Source of the DNA: Bacteroidota bacterium
GTDB lineage: Bacteria > Bacteroidota > Bacteroidia > AKYH767-A > 2013-40CM-41-45
Length of the DNA: 64,000 nt
Direction: 5' to 3'
Assembly: GCA_016711505.1 (NCBI GenBank)
Contig: JADJSV010000002.1
Location: 62,001-126,000 of the forward strand
In this document: piece after piece, positions 35,648 to 45,106 of the stretch
Position numbering within the stretch: the stretch's first letter is position 1
Layout: each line of letters opens with the position of its first letter
Position numbers and translations under genes: made by a program
The notes under the pieces: model-generated
What the model was told of the DNA's origin: nothing
Database searches by the model: none
Seen by the model: only the letters and a program-made list of their open reading frames with translations

Positions 35648-37237
35648 ATGAAAAGAAGAGATTTTTTTAAAAAAGCAGCGCCGATCGTAACACTTCCGGC
35701 ATTGATCAATGGATTTTCTTTCAGAGCATTTGCAGGATCTCCGATGATGCAGGCATTATCGAATTCCGTTCTGACTGACCATGTACTTGTACTCATTCAA
35801 CTTAATGGTGGAAATGATGGATTGAATACTGTTATCCCTTTGGATCAATACAGTAATCTTTCTGCAGCACGTTCTAATATTTTAATTCCGGATACGCAGG
35901 TGCTTCCTTTATCAGGTATAACAGGAACAGGTTTACATCCTGCAATGACAGGTATGAAACAATTGTTTGATGATGGAAAAGTTAACATCATTCAAGCTGT
36001 AGGATATCCGTCGCCAAATTATTCACATTTCCGTTCAACTGATATCTGGCTTACTGCTTCTGATGCAAATCAGGTTCTGGATAGCGGATGGGCAGGTCGG
36101 TATTTGAATTATGAATACCCGAATTTTCCAATTGGTTATCCGAATACTACAATGCCTGATCCGTTAGCGATACAAATCGGTTCAAGTGTTTCACTTGCTA
36201 TGCAAGGTCCTGCAGCAAGTATGGGAATGGCAATTTCAGATCCAACAAGTTTTTACAATCTGATAAATGGTATTCAGGATCCCGCACCAAATACTCCGGC
36301 CGGAAAAGAATTGACTTATATTCGTCAGGTAGCTCAACAATCTACTGCATATGCAACAGTAATTTCCACTGCAGCAAGTAATATTACCACACAAAGTCCC
36401 AATTATCCTACTGCCGGAACAAACTCTCTTGCTGATCAATTGAAAATAGTTGCGCGTTTAGTTGCTGGTGGTTTGCAGACAAAAGTTTACATGGTTAGTT
36501 TAGGTGGTTTTGATAATCACTCTGCACAAGTAGATGCAGCTAATACTACAACAGGTACACACGCTGATCTGTTAAGTAAAGTTTCTGTTGCTGTCAAAGC
36601 ATTCATGGATGACCTTGCATTCCTTGGTGTCGATGAACGCGTTGTCGGACTTACATTTTCTGAATTCGGTCGCCGCATAAAATCAAACTCTTCAGATGGT
36701 ACAGATCATGGAGCAGCAGCACCGATGTTTGTTTTTGGAAATGCTGTTCAAAGTGGAATGCTTGGAGTAAATCCTACCATTCCTGCAACTGTTGCAACAA
36801 GCGATAACATTCCAATGCAATATGATTTCCGGTCAGTGTATGCTTCTATACTTCAGGATTGGTTATGCGTACCGAGTGCAGATCTGAATTCGATCATGCT
36901 TCAGAATTTCCAGAATCTGCCAATCATTCAAAGCACAGCTTGCTTATCAACAAATGAGCATGAAGCAAATAATGCTGCAGGTGAGAATCTGATCAGTAAT
37001 TATCCAAATCCTTTTGTTGAAAGTACATACATAACTTTTAAAAGTAAAGGCGGACATACCTGTGTTCAGATCTTCGACAACGAAGGTCGCTTGATCAAAA
37101 CTCCGGTCGATGGCGATTATCCTGAAGGAGAATATAAAGTCTGGCTGGAGAATGAAAATTACGCAGCAGGTTTATACTATGCACGTCTCCAGAATGGTGC
37201 AGTGCAGCAGGTGAGGAATATGGTTATTGCAGAGTAA
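35648..37237 (+). CDS. DUF1501 domain protein with Tat signal and T9SS sorting domain
   Basis: This 529-residue protein starts with a twin-arginine signal (MKRRDFFKKAAPIVTLPALI). The DUF1501 body, related to the alkaline phosphatase/sulfatase superfamily, shows VLIQLNGGNDGLNTVIP, NYSHFRSTDIW, MVSLGGFDNHSAQ, TFSEFGRRIKSN and DGTDHGAAAPMFVFG, which together carry the Asp and His residues expected for metal binding. A sorting domain follows (NLISNYPNPFVESTYITF to VQQVRNMVIAE). It would therefore use Tat for the inner and T9SS for the outer membrane. It forms a unit with the DUF1800 gene. The substrate is unknown. Confidence 0.92.
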   Translation: MKRRDFFKKAAPIVTLPALINGFSFRAFAGSPMMQALSNSVLTDHVLVLIQLNGGNDGLNTVIPLDQYSNLSAARSNILIPDTQVLPLSGITGTGLHPAMTGMKQLFDDGKVNIIQAVGYPSPNYSHFRSTDIWLTASDANQVLDSGWAGRYLNYEYPNFPIGYPNTTMPDPLAIQIGSSVSLAMQGPAASMGMAISDPTSFYNLINGIQDPAPNTPAGKELTYIRQVAQQSTAYATVISTAASNITTQSPNYPTAGTNSLADQLKIVARLVAGGLQTKVYMVSLGGFDNHSAQVDAANTTTGTHADLLSKVSVAVKAFMDDLAFLGVDERVVGLTFSEFGRRIKSNSSDGTDHGAAAPMFVFGNAVQSGMLGVNPTIPATVATSDNIPMQYDFRSVYASILQDWLCVPSADLNSIMLQNFQNLPIIQSTACLSTNEHEANNAAGENLISNYPNPFVESTYITFKSKGGHTCVQIFDNEGRLIKTPVDGDYPEGEYKVWLENENYAAGLYYARLQNGAVQQVRNMVIAE

Positions 37238-37248
37238 GCATAGCTATT

Positions 37249-37287
37249 TCGTGGTCTTTTAGTGAACTTAGTGTCCTTTGTGTTTAA
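37249..37287 (+). repeat. single copy of a TTAGTG-type 9-mer repeat
   Basis: TTAGTGAAC, TTAGTGTCC and TTTGTGTTT follow one another in 9-base steps from 37259. The 18-mer TTTTAGTGAACTTAGTGT (37257-37274) is found again at 51481-51498 and, inverted, at 45552-45569. Confidence 0.65.
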
Positions 37288-37362
37288 AAAAATCAGAGGA
37301 TACACTTTCATTTCCACATCAGCGAACGCACTTTTTTTCTACCTTTCGCCAAATCACCCGAT

Positions 37363-38337
37363 ATGGCATCCCGCAGGAATTTTATAAAATACACTTCCTT
37401 TGCTACAGCATTTTTGTCCATGCGTTCAGCATTTGGAATTAGAGTTGTAGATGGACCAATCCGTAAACCCGTAGTTATTTCAACATGGCGTCACGGTATT
37501 CCGGCAAATGAAGCAGCATGGAAAATTTTATCTGAAGGCGGCACTGCACTTGATGCAGTCGAAGCAGGCGTAAGAGTTCCGGAAGCTGATCCTGAAGTAA
37601 CATCTGTTGGTTACGGTGGCTTGCCGGATCGCGATGGCAGAGTAACTCTTGATGCCTGCATCATGGATGATAAATTCAATTGTGGATCGGTCGCTTATCT
37701 TGAAAATATTAAGCATCCTATTTCTGTTGCTCGAATGGTTATGGAAAAAACACCACACGTTATGCTTGCAGGTGAAGGTGCTTTTCGTTTTGCATTAGCT
37801 AATGGTTTCAAAAAAGAAGATCTGCTTACTGAAAAATCGAAGCAAGCGTGGAAGGATTGGTTAAAGACATCTGAATACAAACCGGTGATCAATAGAGAGA
37901 ATCACGATACAATAGGTATGCTTGCTCTCGATCAGAATGGAAATTTATCAGGCGCATGTACAACAAGCGGAATGGCTTTTAAACTAAATGGAAGGATAGG
38001 AGATTCGCCGATCATCGGAGCAGGATTGTATGTTGACAATGAAGTTGGAGCAGCTACTGCAACAGGTGTTGGTGAAGAAGTAATTCGAATTTGCGGATCT
38101 CATTTGGTGGTAGAATTAATGCGACAGAATTATTCACCACAGCAGGCATGTGAAGAGGCTGTGAAAAGAATTATCAGACGAAGAGGAGAAAGTGTTGCGA
38201 AGAAAACTCAGATCGGCTTTATCGCATTGGATAAGAAAGGTGAAATTGGTTCTTATTGCATTCATTCCGAATTTCAGTATGCGCTTTATACTAAATCGAT
38301 CGGAAGTAAACTTCTGGATTCTCAAAGTTACTATTGA
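37363..38337 (+). CDS. N4-(beta-N-acetylglucosaminyl)-L-asparaginase (glycosylasparaginase)
   Basis: This enzyme cleaves the GlcNAc-Asn bond of N-glycosylated peptides. The 324-residue Ntn-hydrolase has VVISTWRHGIPANEAAWKIL at the N-terminus, AVEAGVRVPEADPEVTSVGY, and the autocleavage site HDTIGMLALD, where Thr183 becomes the nucleophile. The C-terminal ATATGVGEEVIRICGSHLVV is typical. The N-terminus (SRRNFIKYTSFATAFLSM) is a twin-arginine signal, so it should act in the periplasm. The stop codon overlaps the cutC start by one base (TGATG). Confidence 0.94.
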   Translation: MASRRNFIKYTSFATAFLSMRSAFGIRVVDGPIRKPVVISTWRHGIPANEAAWKILSEGGTALDAVEAGVRVPEADPEVTSVGYGGLPDRDGRVTLDACIMDDKFNCGSVAYLENIKHPISVARMVMEKTPHVMLAGEGAFRFALANGFKKEDLLTEKSKQAWKDWLKTSEYKPVINRENHDTIGMLALDQNGNLSGACTTSGMAFKLNGRIGDSPIIGAGLYVDNEVGAATATGVGEEVIRICGSHLVVELMRQNYSPQQACEEAVKRIIRRRGESVAKKTQIGFIALDKKGEIGSYCIHSEFQYALYTKSIGSKLLDSQSYY

Positions 38338-39053
38338 TGAAAGTTGAAATTGCATGTGCTAATTTTGAATCGGTACAAAATGCACACTCTGCAGGAGCAG
38401 ATAGAATTGAATTGTGTGCAGCATTGGAAGTTGGTGGAATTTCACCATCGTTTGGCTTGATCCGGAAATCAATTGAAATTTTTCAGAAAAATGTTTTTGT
38501 TTTGATTCGCCCACGCGAAGGTGACTTTGTTTATTCTGATGATGAATTGGAGATCATGCTGAGCGATATCCATCTTGCAAGAGAAATGGGAGCAGGCGGA
38601 ATTGTTTCAGGTGCATTGCTTCAGAATAATAAAATTGATATTGAAAAAACTCAATTATTAATTGAAGCTTCAGGAAATCTACCATTCACGTTTCACAGAG
38701 CTTTTGATCTGGTCCCTGATCCGATTTCAGGATTACTTTTATTGGAACAATTAGGAGTAAAGCGAATTTTAACTTCCGGACAAAAGGAAAATGCACTGGC
38801 GGGCAAAGAACTGCTGAAAACTTTGAATGAAAGAGCAACTTCGATTTCTATATTAGCTGGGGCTGGAATCAATCCTTTAAATGTCTGCGAAATTGTTTCA
38901 TATACAAAGGTCAGTGAAGTTCATCTTTCAGCAAAGCATAAAACCGGAAATAGTTCATTGGTGTCCATGGGAAATTCTGATTCCGGTTTGTATGACGTTT
39001 CTGATGAAAGAACGATACGGTTAGTTATTTCTGAATTAAATAAATTGCTATGA
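38337..39053 (+). CDS. cutC: CutC family protein
   Basis: This 238-residue TIM-barrel protein belongs to the CutC family, first linked to copper tolerance in E. coli, a role since disputed. Signatures are EIACANFESVQNAHSAGADR, IELCAALEVGGISPSFGLI, VLIRPREGDFVYSDDE, FTFHRAFDL and the late ILAGAGINPLNV. The ATG at 38337 is chosen over a TTG one codon upstream because it couples directly to the preceding stop. Here it is embedded between glycan-degrading enzymes, translationally coupled on both sides (1 bp and 4 bp overlaps), which argues for a metabolic rather than a metal role. Its reaction is unknown. Confidence 0.95.
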   Translation: MKVEIACANFESVQNAHSAGADRIELCAALEVGGISPSFGLIRKSIEIFQKNVFVLIRPREGDFVYSDDELEIMLSDIHLAREMGAGGIVSGALLQNNKIDIEKTQLLIEASGNLPFTFHRAFDLVPDPISGLLLLEQLGVKRILTSGQKENALAGKELLKTLNERATSISILAGAGINPLNVCEIVSYTKVSEVHLSAKHKTGNSSLVSMGNSDSGLYDVSDERTIRLVISELNKLL

Positions 39054-41566
39054 GATATTGTTTTTCTTTGCTTCTGATCCTTATTTTAAATTCGTCGTTT
39101 GCCGGTATTTCCAATGATACACTTCTATTGTTTCAGTCAGCGCATTTGTTGCGTGTTGATTCGTCTGAAATATTTATTGCCAAAGTTCCCGGATCTATTT
39201 ACGCAGATCTCTTAAGGAATAAAAAAATTCCGGATCCTTTTTTTGGTGATAATGAAAAAAAACTGAAATGGATTGAAAAGGAGAATTGGCTCTATATAGA
39301 TACTTTTTTTCTTTCTGAGCAAAATCTTTCTTCCGCAAAAATCTATTTACTCCTCGAAGGAATTGATACATATGCTGATATCTATTTGAATGGAGAAAAA
39401 ATAATATCCTGTAACAATATGTTTGTTGCAAACAAAGTTGACGTAAAACAATATTGTCGGAAACGAAATATTTTGAAAATACATATCAAACCAATTGATC
39501 GACTTGCCGACTCACTCGCCACAAATAATAATCTGAAATTACCGGGAGGTAACAGAGTGTTTGTTCGTAAAGCAGCATTTAATTTCGGCTGGGATTTCGC
39601 GCCTGACCTGCGTGCAGGAGGAATCTGTAAACCTGTAAAATTAATTTTTGAAAATTCTATTGCTATTGAAAGTGTTAAATTTGCTCAGGTGCAATTAACT
39701 GCAGCTTTTGCAAAAGCGAGCTTTGAGTTAATTGTAAATTCTTTAAGCAAACGGACTGCAATAATTAAATTGAATAGTCCGGATGCTAAAATTGACGATA
39801 TTAAATTCTTTGATTTGAATGTGGGTGGAAACAAAATTATTTTTGATGTTAAAGTGTTAAAACCGGAATTATGGACAATAGGAGAGAATGGTAATTCGAA
39901 ATTGTATGATTTCAAATTTACAATTCTTTCAGGCGACACTGTTTTCACTTCAGAAAATTTAAGTATAGGTTTCAGGGATTTGAAATTAATTCAGGAAAAG
40001 GATTCAATCGGAGAATCATTTTATTTTTTTCTGAATGGTAAAAAAGTATTTTGTAAAGGAGCAAATGTTGTTCCACCGGAATATTTTACAGGAACTGCTA
40101 CTGATAGTTCGTGGACTTCCCTGGTAGAGAAAGCTGCAAGTCTTAATATGAATATGCTCAGGATCTGGGGTGGCGGAGTTTATCCCCCGGAATCGTTTTA
40201 TGAAGCATGCGATAAAAAAGGAATTCTGGTATGGCAGGATTTCATGTTTGCCTGCGCCATGTATCCCGGTGATACTTCTTTCTTGAATTCTGTAGCACTT
40301 GAAGCAGAGCAGGCGATTATAAAGTATAGAAATCATCCGTCACTCGCTTTATGGTGTGGAAATAATGAGAATATCGAAGGCTGGAATAACTGGGGCTGGC
40401 AAAAAGAATTTAATTATTCAAAAGACGATTCAACAAAGATAATTTCTGACTACCAAAAATTGTTTGTGCAGTTGTTGAAAGATCAAGTTGAAAAATTTGA
40501 TGGCTCAACTATGTATTGGCCATCATCTCCTTCGATCGGTTGGGGTAGGAAAGAGAGTATGTTCAGAGGTGATTCGCATTACTGGGGTGTGTGGTGGGGA
40601 ATGGAACCTTTTGATGTCTACAAGACGAAAGTACCGCGCTTCATGAGTGAATATGGGTTTCAGTCGCTGCCTTCACATAGATCAGTTGTAAAGTTTGCCG
40701 GATCCTCTGCCAATAGTTTTTCAAGTCCTGCTTTAAGAAACCATCAGAAACATCCAAAAGGTTTTGAAACGATTGATATTTATTCTAACGAACATTTTAA
40801 TCCGGCAAAAGATTTCCGGTCGAGAATATATCTTTCAAATTTACTGCAAGCAAAAGCAATGAACATTGCAATACTTGCCCATCGAAGCCACATGCCTCGT
40901 TGTATGGGTTCATTGCTATGGCAATTGAATGATTGCTGGCCCGGAATATCCTGGAGCTTGTTTGATTATTACGGAACTGAGAAAGCTGCAGCATATCAGG
41001 TTAAAAGAGATTTTAGAAAAGTGGTTGTTGATGGTGAATTCAATGATGATTTACTTTCTATAAAAATAATTTCAGATAGTTCAATAACATTTTCTGCAGA
41101 TCTTACGATTAGTTTAATTGACTTTGATGGAAATGTCAGGTGGACAGAAAGATCAGATGTAATAGTAAACTCAAATGCTGTAGTCGATGCTTATAAGAAG
41201 AAATTAAAATTTTTAAAGAGTTTGTATAAGAGTGAAAGCGCATTTATTGCAGCTGACATAAGCTATGAAGGGAAATCAATTTATACTGATATTATTTGTT
41301 TTGAAAAAGGCAAAAACCTAAGTTTAAAAAGGCCATCGGTTTCAATGAAGCGCAGTGAATTGCCGGGCAATAAGCTTCTTTTCGAAATTTCAGTAAATAC
41401 TTTTGCAAAGAATGTTGAATTATCTATTAAGGACGATGTAAGTAGTTTTAGTGACAATTATTTTGACATGATTCCCGACAAGAAATATTTTATTGAATTC
41501 TCACCGACTTATGAATTGGTGCCCGGCGATGGATTAAATTTACGTTCTCTGGTTGATACCTTCTGA
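39050..41566 (+). CDS. GH2 beta-mannosidase
   Basis: This 838-residue secreted enzyme should remove the beta-1,4-linked mannose of the N-glycan core or of mannans. A signal peptide (MRYCFSLLLILILNSSFAG) precedes the sugar-binding domain (WIEKENWLYIDTFFL, IDTYADIYLNGEKI) and FNFGWDFAPDLRAGG, typical of beta-mannosidases. In the barrel the acid/base Glu440 lies in LWCGNNEN, and the nucleophile Glu534 in FMSEYGFQS; NMLRIWGGGVYPPESFYEACD is also canonical. The start overlaps cutC by 4 bp. No T9SS domain or lipobox is visible, so a periplasmic location is most likely. Confidence 0.95.
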   Translation: MRYCFSLLLILILNSSFAGISNDTLLLFQSAHLLRVDSSEIFIAKVPGSIYADLLRNKKIPDPFFGDNEKKLKWIEKENWLYIDTFFLSEQNLSSAKIYLLLEGIDTYADIYLNGEKIISCNNMFVANKVDVKQYCRKRNILKIHIKPIDRLADSLATNNNLKLPGGNRVFVRKAAFNFGWDFAPDLRAGGICKPVKLIFENSIAIESVKFAQVQLTAAFAKASFELIVNSLSKRTAIIKLNSPDAKIDDIKFFDLNVGGNKIIFDVKVLKPELWTIGENGNSKLYDFKFTILSGDTVFTSENLSIGFRDLKLIQEKDSIGESFYFFLNGKKVFCKGANVVPPEYFTGTATDSSWTSLVEKAASLNMNMLRIWGGGVYPPESFYEACDKKGILVWQDFMFACAMYPGDTSFLNSVALEAEQAIIKYRNHPSLALWCGNNENIEGWNNWGWQKEFNYSKDDSTKIISDYQKLFVQLLKDQVEKFDGSTMYWPSSPSIGWGRKESMFRGDSHYWGVWWGMEPFDVYKTKVPRFMSEYGFQSLPSHRSVVKFAGSSANSFSSPALRNHQKHPKGFETIDIYSNEHFNPAKDFRSRIYLSNLLQAKAMNIAILAHRSHMPRCMGSLLWQLNDCWPGISWSLFDYYGTEKAAAYQVKRDFRKVVVDGEFNDDLLSIKIISDSSITFSADLTISLIDFDGNVRWTERSDVIVNSNAVVDAYKKKLKFLKSLYKSESAFIAADISYEGKSIYTDIICFEKGKNLSLKRPSVSMKRSELPGNKLLFEISVNTFAKNVELSIKDDVSSFSDNYFDMIPDKKYFIEFSPTYELVPGDGLNLRSLVDTF

Positions 41567-41627
41567 TCATAATTGAATTATTTTCTTGAATAAAAATAAT
41601 TACCTTGCCTTTATAAATTCTCAGAAG

Positions 41628-44543
41628 GTGAAGTTTAAGATCATTACATTGTTATTCATAATTGCGAATTCGGTTCTCGCTCAGCCGGGTCCTGCGTCAT
41701 TTGTAAATCCTTTCGTCGGTACCGGTGGTCATGGCCATACATATCCGGGTGCTACAGTTCCTTTCGGAATGGTTCAGCTGAGTCCTGATACCCGGATTGA
41801 TGCAAGCTGGGACGCATGTGGAGGTTACCATTATGATGATAGTCTCATATATGGTTTTTCACATACTCATTTAAGTGGAACAGGAGTGAACGATTATGGT
41901 GATATTCTCTTATTTCCATTGAACTCGAAATTTGACCCTGTAAAAAAAATATCTTCCCGCTTTTCACATACTCAGGAGAAAGCAAGTGTAGGTTATTACT
42001 CTGTTTATTTGCAGGATCCGAAAGTTGATGTTGAATTAACAGCCACAGAAAGAACAGGATTTCATTCCTATTCTTATAGAAGTTCAGAAGATAGCGCAGG
42101 AATTTTTATTGACCTTCGTCATCGCGACAAAGTAATTGATGCACAACTTTATCAGATCGATGCAACTCATCTTGCCGGTTTCCGAAGAAGTTCTGCATGG
42201 GCAAATGATCAGTTGATCTATTTTTACATGGAATTTTCTGAACCAATTGTTCCTGAAATTATAAAGTATGATTCATTGGTTACAGCAATTGATGAAAAAA
42301 AACTTTCTGCATATTCAGGAAATGTGTATGGTTCATTTCGTTTTAAACTCAATAGCGATAAGAAATTGCTGGTGAAAGTTGCTTTATCTTCTGTTAGTGT
42401 TGATGGTGCGAAGAAAAACTTGAAAGATGAAAATAAGAATTGGGATTTTTCTTTAATGAAACAAGCTGCCGTATCTTTGTGGAATAAAGAATTGGGGAAG
42501 ATTGAAGTGATCAGTGAAGACACTGAAAAAATGAAGATCTTTTATACTGCACTCTATCATTGTATGGTAGTTCCGAATATTTTCAATGATGTCGATGGAA
42601 GATATCGGGGAAGAGATGGGAAAATTCATAAAACAGCAACAAATTATTATACAGTTTTTTCATTATGGGATACATTCAGAGCATGGCATCCTTTGATGAC
42701 AATTATAGATCAAAAAAGATCGCTGGATTTTATTCGCGGGTTTTTAGCACAGTATGAACATGCCGGTATGTTACCTGTCTGGGAACTTGCATCCAACGAA
42801 ACTGAATGTATGATCGGTTACCATTCTGTAAGTGTGATTGCTGATGCCTATGCAAAGGGAATTAAGGAATTCGATACAGAGTATGCTCTTGCTGCAATGG
42901 TAAAGAGTGCAACTACAAAAAGTCGTTTCGGTTTGGATGCATACATGGATCATGGCTATCTTGATGTTTTAGATGAATCGGAATCTGTTTCGAAGACTCT
43001 CGAATATGCTTACGACGATCATTGCATTGCAACATTTGCAAAAGCAATTAACAATGAAGAGAAGTATGCAATATTTGAACAGAGAAGTAATAACTGGAAA
43101 AATTTATTCGATCATGAAACCGGTTTCATCAGACCCCGGAGGAATGGTCGGTTTCTGACTCCTTTCGATCCGAAGGAAGTTAACAATCATTTTACAGAAG
43201 CAAATGCATGGCAGTATACTTTTTTTGTTCCACATGATATTGCCGGCCTTATCAGTAAGTTCGGTGGACAGGAAAAATTCAAAGATAAATTGAATCTGCT
43301 TTTTTCTGAAAGCACTAAAACCTCCGGACGAGAGCAAGCTGACATCACAGGCTTGGTTGGTCAATATGCACAGGGAAATGAACCAAGTCATCACATGGCC
43401 TACTTATATAATTTTACGAATGAAAAATGGAAGTCCCAATACATGGTAAATAAACTCCGGAATGAAATGTATTCAAATTCACCTGCAGGATTGATTGGCA
43501 ATGAAGATTGCGGACAAATGAGTGCATGGTTAGTGATGAGTGCTATGGGCATTTATCAGGTTTGTCCGGGAGATCCTGTTTATGAATTAACTTCACCCAT
43601 GTTCCGTGAAGTGATCCTTCATCTTGAAAATGGAAATACACTTCGGATTTTATCTGAGCGCTTTGGTGAGTCTAATCCATTTTTATCTGATGTTATTCTG
43701 AACGAAGTATCAATAGAACGATTAAATCATTCTGACCTGATGGCCGGTGGAGAATTAAAATTTATGATGTCGAATTCAAGAGAAGGTTGGTCAGGTAAGG
43801 CTCAGGTTGTGAAAGAAAATAAACGCGATTATATTTCTGTTCCAACAATAAATTATTCATCCGATAATTTTAAAGACTCAGTTGTTGTAAGTCTTACATC
43901 AGATTCTGCAACAACCATCTGGTATTCTATTAAAGAGAATGATAAAGAAAGTACTTTGCAAAAATACGTGCAACCATTGCTGATCACAAATTCATGTTTC
44001 ATCAAGGCTAAAGCAATGGACAGTTCTAATCGTTCAGGAAATTTTGTTGGCGCTGCATTACATAAACATTTGCATCCTGACTGGAAAATTGCTATCAAAT
44101 CGGAATACAATAAACAATACACAGCAGGTGGAGATGATGGTATCATCGATGGACTTTATGGAGACGAGGAATGGCGTAAAGGCGGATGGCAAGGTTATCA
44201 GGGGCAGGATTTCGAAGCGGTGATTGATATGGGTGCGGAGAAAGACATTTCTGAACTCACCACTGGATTTTTGCAGGATACACGTTCATGGATCTTAATG
44301 CCATTAAGCATTTCTTATGAAATTTCAACCGACAATATTACTTTCAAAAAAGTTGGTGAAGCGATAAATGATCTCCGGGATACAGTACTGACCAATACAG
44401 TAAAAAGATTTGTAACGAATTTCCCTTCTGAAAAGGCAAGGTACATCAAAGTAAAAGCAAAAAATTACGGCGAACTACCAACGTGGCATCAAGGTGCAGG
44501 TGGAATGGCTTTTATTTTTGTGGATGAGATTGAAGTTAAATAA
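41628..44543 (+). CDS. GH92 alpha-mannosidase with C-terminal discoidin-like domain
   Basis: GH92 enzymes are calcium-dependent exo-alpha-mannosidases acting on N-glycan or yeast mannan branches. The protein has 971 residues from the GTG at 41628, chosen because it gives a clean signal peptide (KFKIITLLFIIANSVLAQ); a TTG 14 codons upstream would add polar residues. Family sequence: VNPFVGTGGHGHTYPGATVP, FGMVQLSPDTR, YGFSHTHLSGTG, FSLWDTFRAWHPLMTI, GNEPSHHMAYLYNF and GNEDCGQMSAWLVMSAMGIY. The last 130 residues form an F5/8 type C-like domain like that of the GH20 enzyme. Confidence 0.95.
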   Translation: MKFKIITLLFIIANSVLAQPGPASFVNPFVGTGGHGHTYPGATVPFGMVQLSPDTRIDASWDACGGYHYDDSLIYGFSHTHLSGTGVNDYGDILLFPLNSKFDPVKKISSRFSHTQEKASVGYYSVYLQDPKVDVELTATERTGFHSYSYRSSEDSAGIFIDLRHRDKVIDAQLYQIDATHLAGFRRSSAWANDQLIYFYMEFSEPIVPEIIKYDSLVTAIDEKKLSAYSGNVYGSFRFKLNSDKKLLVKVALSSVSVDGAKKNLKDENKNWDFSLMKQAAVSLWNKELGKIEVISEDTEKMKIFYTALYHCMVVPNIFNDVDGRYRGRDGKIHKTATNYYTVFSLWDTFRAWHPLMTIIDQKRSLDFIRGFLAQYEHAGMLPVWELASNETECMIGYHSVSVIADAYAKGIKEFDTEYALAAMVKSATTKSRFGLDAYMDHGYLDVLDESESVSKTLEYAYDDHCIATFAKAINNEEKYAIFEQRSNNWKNLFDHETGFIRPRRNGRFLTPFDPKEVNNHFTEANAWQYTFFVPHDIAGLISKFGGQEKFKDKLNLLFSESTKTSGREQADITGLVGQYAQGNEPSHHMAYLYNFTNEKWKSQYMVNKLRNEMYSNSPAGLIGNEDCGQMSAWLVMSAMGIYQVCPGDPVYELTSPMFREVILHLENGNTLRILSERFGESNPFLSDVILNEVSIERLNHSDLMAGGELKFMMSNSREGWSGKAQVVKENKRDYISVPTINYSSDNFKDSVVVSLTSDSATTIWYSIKENDKESTLQKYVQPLLITNSCFIKAKAMDSSNRSGNFVGAALHKHLHPDWKIAIKSEYNKQYTAGGDDGIIDGLYGDEEWRKGGWQGYQGQDFEAVIDMGAEKDISELTTGFLQDTRSWILMPLSISYEISTDNITFKKVGEAINDLRDTVLTNTVKRFVTNFPSEKARYIKVKAKNYGELPTWHQGAGGMAFIFVDEIEVK

Positions 44544-44568
44544 ATTAACGAAAATTTGGTTTAATCGA

Positions 44569-45081
44569 ATGAAAAAAATAATATTATTTTGGAGTATAGC
44601 TTTGTTGACTTCCTGCTCAGGTAATTTGAATGAGAAAAAGGATGGGAATAATGAAAATCCTCAAATGCAAGGTGATTCTGTTGGTAGCAATGTTCAATCT
44701 CTGGTAATTGTTCAGGAACTGATTGCTAAAATTGAAAGCGATACACCTAACTTTACGATCAAAACTCTGGAGAACGAAGAATTCATGGATCATGCAACGG
44801 ATGGTGGTGGGTCTTTGACAGGGTATTTTAAGTCCGGAGAGTTGAGGAAAATTGTTAGCTGGGCCGGACTTTCCAGTTGTTATACTATTAATACATTTTA
44901 TCTGGAGAAGCAATCATTGATCGCCGTTGTAGGTCTTGAAATGGATTATAATTATGATCATGCGACTACAGCTATTGATTACAGTTCATCCTCTAAAGCT
45001 TACGATTTCGCTTTCTATTGTCGGAATCAGCCCACTGAATTGTCGTTAATAAGCATTGCAAATAATGAGATTAGCTGCTAA
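44569..45081 (+). CDS. small lipoprotein of unknown function
   Basis: The ATG at 44569 gives a 170-residue protein with a lipoprotein signal (MKKIILFWSIALLTSCSGN, lipobox LTSC); the frame is open upstream but overlaps the GH92 gene out of frame. The body reads ENEEFMDHATDGGGSLTGYF, KIVSWAGLSSCYTINTFYLE, and SSKAYDFAFYCRNQPTELS. I know no domain for it; similar short Bacteroidota lipoproteins are annotated as hypothetical. It could be co-transcribed with GH92 (25 bp gap from its stop codon). Confidence 0.65.
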   Translation: MKKIILFWSIALLTSCSGNLNEKKDGNNENPQMQGDSVGSNVQSLVIVQELIAKIESDTPNFTIKTLENEEFMDHATDGGGSLTGYFKSGELRKIVSWAGLSSCYTINTFYLEKQSLIAVVGLEMDYNYDHATTAIDYSSSSKAYDFAFYCRNQPTELSLISIANNEISC

Positions 45082-45106
45082 TTTTGTATCATAAAAATCT
45101 TAATCT

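Noticed and set aside
30144..44543. Canonical polysaccharide utilisation locus
   Set aside because: No SusC/SusD pair or sensor-regulator is present in the window, so only a glycan-degrading locus is claimed.
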